From Pagrus major (taxonomy: Eukaryota > Chordata > Actinopteri > Spariformes > Sparidae), in assembly GCF_040436345.1 (NCBI RefSeq), contig NC_133237.1, forward strand, positions 26,727,749 to 26,791,748: a stretch of DNA of 64,000 nucleotides, read 5' to 3'. Position 1 is the stretch's first letter. Every line of letters starts with the position of its first letter. Under the pieces are notes generated by a model. It worked only from the letters and a program-made list of their open reading frames with translations. It was not told the DNA's origin and did no database searches. The position numbers and the translations under genes are program-made. This document shows positions 24,283 to 34,449 of this stretch, piece after piece.

Positions 24283-25576
24283 TCCCCTTTGTTTCTATAA
24301 TATTGCAAATTTCCCAGTTGCGGGATTGATGAAGGATTACCTTGTTTTATCTTATTGTTTGGAATTAAAAAAGAAAATTTTAAGAAGTCATAAACATTTT
24401 GGCATAAATGCATGTGATTTCCCAAACGTGTCTGTGATGGAATATACAGTAACAACATTTACTGTACTTAAACATTACCATCTTCTGCTACTTTATACTT
24501 TCACTCCACTTTGTTATGGAGGCAAATATCATAAGTATTTGGCAGATGCATGGTGCTTCAGAGAAATTTTTTATCACCAATATCTCTTTTCTTTTGGGTA
24601 CTTTTTAAAAAACTGATCTGTACTTAAATGCAACTGACTTGTTTTATTAAATACCTTTAAGAAGAAAATGCTGCACGGGTCATAGTTACTGGCAATGTTT
24701 TGTTTTGGGAGTAAAGGAAGTTTTATTGGTTTATCCAACTTTCACCATGGTTTTAACATTGTTCAGTGATACAATATTCTCAAGTTTCATTTTAGTCTGT
24801 AAAAAATAACTGCATCGGGAATTAAAATGTGTAAAATGAGTTAATAAATACATTTTAATAAAATAAAATGAGGCTTTAAGTCAACCTTTTTCTATTATAA
24901 TTTGTTCTCATCTATAATTACTTGTCTTATCTCTTCGTCTTTATGTATGAAAGTATAAATTTGATGTTTTGTTTTTAGTTACAGGGCATTTGTCTGCTAA
25001 TTTAAAGGTGCTAATTAACTAAAGCTGAAATAACTGCTCAATTAATCGATGAGTTGATAAACAGAAAATTAATCAGCAATGATTTTTATTAGCCCGTGTT
25101 TATGTTTGCTTAAGGATCCCCGATTAGAAGCACAAGGAAGTGCCTCTAGTCTCCCTGGAGTCCCAAACATAAAAATACAATATGGACGTGAAATGAGAAT
25201 ACAAACTATTTAAAGTTAGAACATTTTGCTGATTTCTGACATTCTGTAAACAAACAACTGGTTGATTTATTGAGAAAATATATTAAATAGAAGATGCATC
25301 AGAAGATAAATTAATAACACAAAATGTTTAACTTGCTTCCCGAAAATTGGCTTCATATTTATTAAAACACCATGTAGTGCTTATATGCAACATTAATAGT
25401 ATATTTGGGTTAAATTTGGCTATCAATAATAATGAATGATTATCAGGAATGATTATCAATTATAATAAATATTAATTTCCAATTTTGGCAACATTCACTC
25501 TTGTACAATATTAAATAGACAGCATGGAGGTTCAAAAGTCTTTTATTTAACACAAAGCAAAACATGTACTATATAC

Positions 25577-25613
<37 letters not shown>

Positions 25614-25725
25614 ATAATCATAATCCAATGTCAAATTAACACCCAAACAGGGAACAAACACATAGATTGAACACATGTGCATTACATCAGCCAGAGTCCA
25701 ACAGTCCTGTGCTTAGCCGTGCTAT
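24283..25725 (+). repeat. Pentraxin-unit 3' flank (module A), between copies 3 and 4
   Basis: Very similar to 7478-8770 over its length, including a GT microsatellite (about 25578-25612). It ends at the same hAT-like insertion as unit 1. Confidence 0.7.
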
Positions 25726-26332
25726 CAGGGCCAGCCCAAGGCATAAGCGAACTAAGCGGCTGCTTGGGGCCCCAATCGAGAAAAAAAATTCTATTTTTTT
25801 TTTTTTTTTACGTATTAAATAAATTAAACAAGTGACATAAATGAATGAATGAATGAATGAATGAATGAATGAATAATTCAAGACAGGATGATTCTGATTT
25901 CATGATCAATATAGGGGCCCTGAGGCCCAAGTCGTTGCGTGAAGTCACTACCTCAATAAGTCAAAAAGCAAAAGGCTACGAATCTGAATGAATTTAGGTA
26001 TTGCCCTTCTCCAGATGGCCATCCCAAAAATGCACCAGAATACAAGAAATCACATCTAACAAATTCAGAATTTTCTGGGGGAGGACCCCCAGGCCCCCCT
26101 TCCCCCATTTACACCCACTTTCGTACAAATAAGGTAGGGGGGGTCCTTATGCATCTGGGCCCAGGGGGACAGTAGTTCATAATCTGTCACTGTATTAATG
26201 CAATTTATAATGTAACATTATAGTGTGGCATTTGTGTCAATAATTGTCAAGTACAGGTGACTCCGCGGTGGTGGGAGGGGGGCCCCAAATCAAATTCTGC
26301 TTAGGGCCCCCAAAAGGCTTGGGCCGGCACTG
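25726..26332. mobile_element. hAT-like non-autonomous element in unit 4
   Basis: The same element as 8771-9373, at the same site and with the same imperfect flanks (CGTGCTAT 25718-25725, CCTGGTAT 26333-26340). It is therefore a duplicated copy of one insertion. It has a longer ATGA tract (about 25843-25873) and small indels. Confidence 0.8.
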
Positions 26333-26340
26333 CCTGGTAT

Positions 26341-26660
26341 GCTATGCTGTGTGCTATGCTATCTCGGCCCAGTTCAATGTTACCAGTCTTTGATAAAAAG
26401 GTGCTGGTGGTTGCTTGGCTGATGAGCCAAGCAGGAGAAGGTTGTAATCTCAATGTTGAACAATGCTGTTCTTGCTGCGCAGAGTCCGATGAAAGAAGGT
26501 TGATGGAGGAAACTGGTCGCTCCTTTCCTATGTAGGGAAAGCAACTCGGTGCTGTGGGGAGAAGTTCTTTGGGCCCGCTGGAAATGCAGCTGGCAGCTTT
26601 CAGCAGCTGTTGGGCCCAGAAGAATCCAGGAGAAGAGCTGGGGGCAAGGCCCAGCAATGG
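26341..26660. repeat. Spacer module B, unit 4 (shortened, more diverged)
   Basis: Matches modules B 1-3 with visibly more substitutions. It stops after the AAGGCCCAG block, going directly to promoter-proximal sequence. It is the most divergent B copy. Confidence 0.5.
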
Positions 26661-26843
26661 TCTAGACCTTTAAAAGTTTGCTTATTAACCAGTGACCTCT
26701 TTCCGGGGCCTCGGAAGTTTTCTGTCCTCAAAATACCTCAAAATCTTAACTTTGCATTTATTTATGTTGGCTTTACATTTCAGTTTGTCGACCCAGTGGA
26801 TGTACAAACTTGTACAAACAGTCAGATTCTGTGTGTCTAGATG

Positions 26844-26928
26844 TTACATAAGGATGAGCAAAGGTTTATAGATGCTGTTATTTGCATATCAGGAGGAGTT
26901 TTGGGAATCACAACATAAAAACCCCCCA
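26844..26928 (+). promoter_or_regulatory. Promoter of pentraxin copy 4
   Basis: Intact TTACATAA (26844-26851), octamer ATTTGCAT (26880-26887) and a CATAAAAA box near 26914-26921. Confidence 0.5.
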
Positions 26929-27084
26929 GTGCAGACTGTCTGCAAGAGGACCTCTGCAGCTGCACGGTTTGTATACAACTTTAATTGCACTTATATATCT
27001 TTATATAACCAATCCTGTGCATTTAAACTACTGAAGCTGCATGTAACATAATAAATTAATGTTCTGCAGGTTTGCCGAGACAAA

Positions 27085-28705
27085 ATGAGACTCCCTGCCG
27101 TCGTTTTCCTCATTGCCATCTCCACGGCGTTGGCTGGTAATTATATACCTTTCCTTTCCTGTCTATATATTAAGGTATAAATGTAATGTTTTGGTTTTTT
27201 TCATTTTGGGGCTTTCGTCTGCCAATTTAAAGGTGAATAAACTGACGAAAACAGTCTTCACATTTAAGAAACAACTATTTATTTTCTGATCATTCGTCAT
27301 TCTTCAAGCAAAACTGGTTAAAAAATTCCAGCTTCTTATAGGACTTATAAGAGTTATTTATTAGTTTAAATTGTTGCTGTATTCACCTGTAGTGTCTCCC
27401 CTTACAGTATTTTTAACTTTTTAATAAATATTTGTCATTATTTTATCATATTTAGGACCTAGAAAACCCTACAGATGTTGTTGTTGCTGCTCTTGATAAC
27501 CCTCGAGCCGACATTTCTTTGACAAGACGTCTGTTTGTTGTCTCTCAGGGAGTGTTCCCATCCGGACCCTGGTGTTCCCCTCTGAGACCAGTACCAGCTA
27601 CGTGGAGATGGTCCCTCTGAAACCCCTCAACCTGAAGGCTTTCACTCTGTGCATGCGAGTGGCCACAGAGCTCAGCGGAGAGCGCGAGGTCATCCTCTTT
27701 GCGTACCGGACTCAAGACTATGATGCGCTGAACGTGTGGCGTGAGCTGGACGGCAGGTAGACACACTTCTGTACTGGAGCAAAGACAGTGTGATTTAAGA
27801 TAGACGGTATTTTGTGACCACACACCATTAAAGCTGCAATATGTAAGAATTGGCCACCTGACGAATTCAAACTTAAAACAAAAAGGGAGCAGCATATCAC
27901 CAGAGTAACAACAAATGTCAATATGGGATGGGCTGAACTCAACAGGTAGCCAATTCTTACACACTGCATCTTTAACAAGTGCATAGATAAGAATTTATCC
28001 GTGAGGTTCTCATTTTAGATCTACTGCTTTATTTCATTTAATAAGAACAAATCTGCTCTACTTCCACCAATAATAATGACATGTTCTCATACATTTTTTA
28101 AATTAAATATAATTTTACATTGTCGCAGAATCAAGCTTAAGCATTGAACTGATGAAATGTAAGATAAATATGTGTGAAAGTGATTTCACCAACACCTACC
28201 AGGCTCCATATGTCCTTTGTCTTGTAACCTTGATGTGTTTTTATTTTGCTTTGTTAAACCCTCTGGAGATACAAACAAATCTATTTTATATGTGTTTAGA
28301 TATTCCTTCTACCTGAGTGGAGACGGTGTTATTTTCAGTGTCCCTGACCTCGGTGCCCTGCAGACCCACCTGTGTGTCACCTGGGATTCCCGTTCAGGTG
28401 CGTCTGCCCTCTTCATGGACGGGAGGAAAAGCCTGACCAAAGTTTACAAGAAGGGTCACACCATCCCCACCGGAGGAAAGGTCATCCTCGGTCAAGATCC
28501 GGACAGGTTCTTGGGTGATTTTGATGCCAAGCAGAGTTTTGTTGGGGAGATCGTTGATGTTAATATGTGGGACTCTGTCCTCTCTGTCAGCACGATTAAA
28601 GACATGGTCTCCGGGAAGAGAGTACCAAGAGGAAACATTTTCGATTGGGAAACCGTAGAGCTTAGAACTAACGGGGAGGTGGAGGTTCTTAATACTGAGC
28701 TGTAG
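27085..28705 (+). CDS. Short pentraxin (CRP/SAP-like), copy 4
   Basis: Exons are 27085-27136, 27549-27756 and 28300-28705 (221 aa). The signal peptide ends ISTALA, unlike ISRAMA in copies 1-3. Loop TQDYDALN; calcium loop GQDPDRFLGDFDAKQ, where the Arg is private. It shares HTIPTGG with copy 5 and the stretch VSTIK with copy 1. Signature HLCVTWDS and both conserved cysteines are present; no sequon at NLK. Intron 2 has a much shortened MITE. Downstream DNA differs from copies 1-3 and matches that after copy 5. The ATTAAA signal is at 28911-28916. Confidence 0.92.
27828..27975. mobile_element. Intron-2 MITE, copy 4 (internally deleted)
   Basis: TTAA at both ends and both inverted termini are kept, but only about 140 bp remain. 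The TTAGC-rich inside is gone. Confidence 0.7.
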
Positions 28706-28974
28706 CTGTAATTCTCACAATGACATGCTGAAATAATGTAGTTAATTGCATAATGTCAAGTAAGTCAATATATAACTCTGAAGCCAATGGAAGTCACTGC
28801 AGCCACATAACACTTGTATGATATACATGATGATTTGTTGACCAAAATGCAGTTCTGTGCACCGATTTAAGTGTCATTACTTATGTAAACTTGTTTCTTA
28901 TCTCAGCCCAATTAAAAAACCTATGCTGGCAATGCCTGTTGTGGTAGAATGTATATGAAGATAATGTCAAACTA

Positions 28975-29560
28975 AGACTGCATCACTGTACTAACATATA
29001 CTGAAAGACTGGAACAGCAACCAGACCAAACCAAAAGGTCTCACTAAGAATGAACTGGTTTGTGCTAATTTAATCGAAAATTTGTTAAGAAAAATACACC
29101 CCATAACATTCAAGCTAGTGTTGGTAAGTTATTGTCAGAGTATCTTTTGTTATATTTCTAGAAAATCTCTTAACATCCCGACAGCAAAAAACAATTCAAA
29201 TGCTATGAGTAACTTCATTCCACAACGCTACAGATTTATTGCTAAAGCAATTAGCGAGCTAGTCGCACAAGAAGGCCGAGAAAGTGCAGCCAACATTTCC
29301 TAATGCTAGCATGCTAGCTTGACAGCAGTGAGTGGTGACAATAGCCATGTTCGTTGTTTGCATTCATTATGATATTAGGTGTTTTCTTACATGTGAGTGA
29401 GACGATCTTGTTGTAGTAAGTTGTTCAGCAGTTAGCTAACCGAGTAGCACAAAGCACACAGACCCTGAGCCCATTAACAGAGCCACTGAACTAGCAACAC
29501 ACTCATTTAGCGGCTAATGTTAGCACAAAGCACACACCTACAGCAGTAAGGACTAACTGC
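28975..29560 (+). repeat. Spacer module C after copy 4
   Basis: A 3'-flank type different from module A. It recurs after copy 5 (about 32199-32600). Shared blocks include ACTGCATCACTGTACT, GGTCTCACTAAGAATGAACT and GCTATGAGTAACTT. An open frame of 73 codons (29082-29303) is broken in the second copy, so it is unlikely to be a gene. Confidence 0.6.
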
Positions 29561-29747
29561 TGCGCTGGGTAGCCTTTTCAAACTGAGGTATGATTGTGAC
29601 GGCTATTTCGTTTGTGCTTACATGATTTGTGGGTTTATCAGAGCTGTTAAATATGTCAAACAGACATGAACATAAAACACATTCACTGAAAATATACTTG
29701 TAGAAAATAATTTTGAAATAAGAGGAAATTGGAATAAAGGAAATCTA

Positions 29748-29972
29748 AAAAAGGCCAATCAGAGACTGTTTTATTTGAGAAAGCTGAGGTGTTTCAATGT
29801 CGACAAATTGCTCTTAAGAATGTTTTATTCATGTTTAATTCGGAATAATATCTGTTATACGTTATGTCACTATGTATTGTATCTTTTAAGATGATGTGTA
29901 CTGGTTGTGTTGACTACTGTTGCAAACCAAATTGCGCCTCGGGGACAATAAAGACCCTCTAATCTAATCTAA
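29748..29972 (+). mobile_element. Non-LTR retrotransposon 3' fragment
   Basis: Translates to a reverse-transcriptase tail of the kind RLFYLRKLRCFNV (29760 onward), followed after in-frame stops by an AATAAAG-containing 3' end and a short (TCTAA)n tail (29958-29972). The 5' part is missing. It helps explain the different spacer between copies 4 and 5. Confidence 0.65.
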
Positions 29973-30202
29973 ACTCTGTCACTGGTTGACGAGGTACATC
30001 AGAAAATGTTAGTCTTTAAAGGTTCTTTAAAAGTCCACTTAATGATCAGTGACCTCTTTTTGGGGCCTCTGAATTTCGCTATCCTCGACATAACTCAATA
30101 TCTGAACTTTGCACACTTCTTCATGTTGGCTTTACATTTCAGTTTGTCGACCCAGTGGATGTACAAACTTGTACAAACAGTCAGATTCTGTGTGTCTAGA
30201 TG

Positions 30203-30279
30203 TTACATAAGGATGAGCAAAGGTTTAAAGATGCTGTTATTTGCATATCAGGAGGAGTTTTGGGAATCACAATATAAAA
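30203..30279 (+). promoter_or_regulatory. Promoter of pentraxin copy 5 with canonical TATA box
   Basis: TTACATAA (30203-30210), octamer ATTTGCAT (30239-30246) and TATAAAA (30273-30279). The first base of this box is C in copies 1-4, giving CATAAAA, so copy 5 alone has a standard TATA box. Confidence 0.55.
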
Positions 30280-30442
30280 CCCCCCAGTTCAGACTGTCTG
30301 CAGGAGGACCTCTGCAGCTGCACGGTTTGTATACAACTTTAATTGCACTTATATATCTTTATATAACCAATCCTGTGCATATAAACTACTGAAACTGCAT
30401 TTAACATAATAAATAAATGTTCTGCAGGTTTGCCGAGACAAA

Positions 30443-31940
30443 ATGAGACTCCCTGCCGTCCTTTTTCTCATTGCCATCTCCATGGCGTTGGCCGGTAATT
30501 ATATACCTTTCCTTTCCTGTCTATATATTAAGGTATAAATGTAATGTTTTGTTTATTTATTTTGGGGCTTTCATCTTTTTGGCAAAACTAGTTTAAAAAT
30601 CCCAGCTTCTTATCAGACTATGAGTTATTTATTAGTTTTAATTGTTACTGCATTCACCTGTAGCGTCTCCCCTTACAGTATTTTTAACTTTTTAATAAAT
30701 ATCTGTCATTATTTTATCATATTTAGGACCTAGAAAACCCTGCAGATGTTGTTGTTGCTGCTCTTGATAACCCTCGAGCCGACATTTCTTTGACAAGACG
30801 TCTGTTTGTTGTCTCTCAGGGAGTGTTCCCATCCGGACCCTGGTGTTCCCCTCTGAGACCAGTACCAGCTATGTGGAGATGGTCCCTCTGAAACCCCTCA
30901 ACATGAAGGCTTTCACTCTGTGCATGCGAGTGGCCACAGAGCTCAAGGGAGAGCGCGAGGTCATCCTCTTTGCGTACCGGACTCAATACTATGATGAGCT
31001 GAACGTGTGGCGTGAGCTGGACGGCAGGTAGGCAGACTTCGCTTTAAGCTGCAATATGTAAGAATTGGCCACCTGACGAATTCAAACGTAAAACAAAAAG
31101 GGAGCAGCATATCACCTGAGTAACTGCTTACTGCTGCTAACTGTAGCTGCCGTTAGCTAGTTAGCTCAGTTAGCCGTGCAGCTAGTGTTACAGGCTGGGA
31201 GCTCGCGGACCAGGTGAGTATTGGTTTACACTGTTAGCACAGCAGCTTTGGCCTGTACGGGCCGTTGATAGCTGTTTAGCATGCTAATTTCAGTAGGTGT
31301 CTAATAAAACACATGGACAACATAACGTCAAAACTGTTTTTCCTTCATATGCTGTTGATAATTTTAGTTTTTTGTGATGTTTTCAGCTGAAATTCTTACA
31401 TATTTCACCATTTTTTTGACAAATCCAATCCAAGTGACTTCTACTATTACTATTAATACTACCACAATACTTCTCCTACAAATAAATCTATATAAATAAA
31501 ATATAATGTAATAAATTTTTATATGTGTGTTTAGATATTCCTTCGCCCTGAGTGGAGGCAGTGTTATTTTCAGTGTCCCTGACCTCGGTGCCCTGCAGAC
31601 CCACCTGTGTGTCACCTGGGATTCCCGTTCAGGTGCAGCTGCCCTCTTCATGGACGGGAGGAAAAGCCTGACCAAAGTTTACAAGAAGGGTCACACCATC
31701 CCCACCGGAGGAAAGGTCATCCTCGGTCAAGATCCGGACAGTTACTTGGGTGAATTTGATGCCAAGCAGAGTTTTGTCGGGGAGATCTTTGATGTTAATA
31801 TGTGGGACTCTGTCCTCTCTGACAGCACGATTAAAGACATGTTCTCCGGGAAGAGAGTACCAAGAGGAAACATTTTTGACTGGGAAACCATAGAGCTTAG
31901 AACGAACGGGGAGGTGGAGGTTCTTAATACTGAGCTGTAG
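30443..31940 (+). CDS. Short pentraxin (CRP/SAP-like), copy 5
   Basis: Exons are 30443-30494, 30820-31027 and 31535-31940 (221 aa). The signal peptide ends ISMALA. Exon 3 opens YSFALSGGSVIFSV, where the others have YSFYLSG-DG or -GG. Loop TQYYDELN has a private Glu. The calcium loop GQDPDSYLGEFDAKQ is the same as in copy 1. Signature HLCVTWDS is intact; no sequon at NMK. Intron 2 is only about 0.5 kb, with the MITE cut on its right. Module B is absent upstream. The ATTAAA signal is at 32136-32141. It has the strongest-looking core promoter of the five. Confidence 0.92.
31044..31240. mobile_element. Intron-2 MITE, copy 5 (right end lost)
   Basis: The left terminus (TTAAGCTGCAATATG) and the TTAGC-rich part continue into the segment also seen in copy 3 (CAGGTGAGTATTGG). 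The sequence then becomes unrelated; the right terminus and the usual intron end are missing. Confidence 0.6.
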
Positions 31941-32198
31941 CTGTAATTCTCACAATGACATGCTGAACTAATGTAGTTAACTGCATAATGTCAAGTAAGT
32001 CAATATATAACTCTGAAGCCAATGGAAGTCACTGCAGCCACATAACACTTGTATGATATACATGATGATTTGTTGAGCAAAATGCAGTTCTGTGCACCGA
32101 TTTAAGTGTCATAACTTGTTTCTTGTCTCAGCCCAATTAAAAAAACTATGCTGGCAATGTGTTGTGGTGGAATGTATATGAAGATAATGTCAAACTAA

Positions 32199-32600
32199 GA
32201 CTGCATCACTGTACTGACATATACTGAAAGACTGGAACGGCAACCAGACCAAACCAAAAGGTCTCACTAAGAATGAACTGGTTTGTGCTAATTTAATCTT
32301 AATTAGCACAATCTTTTGTTATATTTCTAGAAAATCACTTAACATCCCGACAGCAATCACCAATTCAAATGCTATGAGTAACTTTATTCCACCACGCTAC
32401 GGACCAGCTAGTCGCAGAAGAAGGCCGAGAGAGATCAGCCAACTTTTTTCTAACTCCTTTAGCAGCTAATGTTAGCACGATGCACACAGGCCCTGCTTGA
32501 GGAAGAGAGCCGCAGTGGCAGCAACAAACTCCTTTAGGGGGCTACTGTTAGCACAAAGCACACAGCAACAACAGTAAAGACCAACTCTCTAACTCTTTCT
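32199..32600 (+). repeat. Spacer module C after copy 5 (right edge of the array)
   Basis: A shortened, diverged repeat of 28975-29560. Recognisable array sequence ends here. Confidence 0.6.
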
Positions 32601-32718
32601 GTGGCTTATTTACTCATAAATCATGTGAATCTAACATTGACCTTGTTCTGTTGGGGTGTAATGGACCTGTCAGGGCAGCTGTGCACGAAAAAGTAGTTGT
32701 GTTTCTTCCTTGGGTTGC

Positions 32719-32790
32719 AGGCACGGACGGGGTTCGAACCCGCGATCTTCGGTTTACGAGACCGACGCCTTACCACTTGGCCACCGCGCC
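32719..32790 (-). tRNA. tRNA-Thr (anticodon CGT)
   Basis: A 72-nt cloverleaf read on the minus strand. Acceptor GGCGCGG pairs with CCGTGCC (one G-T pair), with discriminator T. The A box is TGGCCAAGTGG, the anticodon loop is CTCGTAA, and the B box is GGTTCGAACCC. The sequence matches vertebrate tRNA-Thr-CGT as remembered. A T5 run on the minus strand (complement of 32688-32692) about 26 nt downstream is a Pol III terminator. No intron. It appears complete and functional. Confidence 0.95.
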
Positions 32791-32799
32791 TGGCAGTAC

Positions 32800-34380
32800 A
32801 AAATGGCCACTCTATGCTTATTTACACGCCTCTGTGTCGATCATGTGTTCATTGACTAACCAAGTCATGCCTTGTATAATCATGTATAAAGTAGCCAGCA
32901 CGAAGGGAGGCCCATTCCGAACTCCATTCAAAATATGTACTATTTTGACTTTCTTTGCAGTACAAGGAATAATCGTTCACTTTCACGTAAGTTATGACAA
33001 TTTTTCATATCATTCAAAGGCACGCTTTAATTCCGCAAAACTTAAAACACCAAAGATGACGATTCAGTAAACCTTTGGCAGCGGTTCGCTTGTGTTTGCT
33101 ATGCATTTTCCACGTTACCGAATCAACGTACACCACGTAAAAGCTGATGAGCTGTGACTCCATTTAAAGTAAAGCGCACCTTTACATAATTCTTGTATGC
33201 AGCCGAAACTCCCAGAAGATAGCCATGTTGAAAATAAAATGTCTCGGGCAATATTTTGTTACTTATATTTTTGATGGTAGCGAACTCACGAAAACCGTCA
33301 AGTGTCGAAATGAAGTTTGGCGTACCTGTGACGCCATACGAGAGAACACACCCGGAAGTAGCTGAAGCAGCTCACGGCAGATGCGATTCAATCTTTCCTC
33401 GAAACATGGGTAGTTTCACTTGTCATACGATGATGTAAAAGTTGCGTACATCGGATGTTGCAGTAATTTCATGCTGCTAACTTCATGCTGTAAGTAATTA
33501 GACTTCATAAAAAAAATCAGTGCCAGCGTGGAAGGAAGAAACAAGGCTGGAGTGTTAAATGCTGCTAGCTTAAGCGTTAGCTTGCTAGCAGATCATCTTA
33601 ATCTTCGTTAATATCGTGTTGTGTTTAAGTATATTAACCTGCATATTAAACAAAAGTGTTGCGAGCGTGTGCTGTTAATATTAAGTTAATATTGTTGTTG
33701 CTGTACTTTTAGTTTTACTCATTTAAGAGCTGTACCCTGCAGGCTGTACTACGCATGCCAAATTGCATTTAAAACTTTGTAGAATTAAGAAAAACGTGCT
33801 GAAAGACACGTTTACGTCCAAGGCAAAGAGTTAATTAAGACTTCTTACACGTAATTGTGAACTATTCTTTAATTCGGCAACTCAAATAATATCAGTATGT
33901 ACAGGTGAGACTTGATAAAGGGTCTATAAGGCCTTTCTATACTCATCGCTTCTATTATTAGCTCAAGGTTGCTTTTATGGAGCAAACCTCTTCAGCATGT
34001 ATCAATCACTGTAGTCATTATTAGAGGCTACAATTAAATACTGATCATTTTATCGGCCTGTTGATATAAATATGTTGTTTTAAAGATTTCAATCACAATT
34101 TGAAAGTGACAACAGGAGTTATTGAAGGTCTTTTTTTTCATATTTGAACACAGGTTTTTGCATTTAGCATCAATGTGGTTATTTTACATGTGATTGTTTT
34201 ACACATTTGCCTTTTAAAAATGTATATTTATATATGTATATATGTATATCCCAGTCTGTGTCTATGTAACGCAAATAGAAAGGGATTGCAACAACAAAGG
34301 GATATTAAAGCAGTACCATAGGATTCATTTGGTGTTTTGAAATAAATAAAAATGTCTAAATTAATTGTTAATATGTCTTA
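32800..34380. other. Intergenic region between tRNA-Thr and the small membrane-protein gene
   Basis: No coding exon recognised. Positions 33270-33480 are somewhat richer in CG and could hold a promoter or non-coding first exon for the next gene. AT microsatellite-like DNA lies near 34216-34250. Confidence 0.35.
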
Positions 34381-34449
34381 TGTGCTAGTTCCAGTCTTTG
34401 ACAGAAGCTGTCTGATCTGCTGCAGCTGAGCCTCCCCGTCTGCCTCACC

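Noticed and set aside
29082-29303. 73-codon frame in module C as a small gene
   Set aside because: The second copy after pentraxin 5 does not keep the frame, and no start context or splice structure supports it.
32651-33070. 139-codon plus-strand frame over the tRNA locus
   Set aside because: It is antisense to a clear tRNA gene, and the rest of the frame resembles no known protein.
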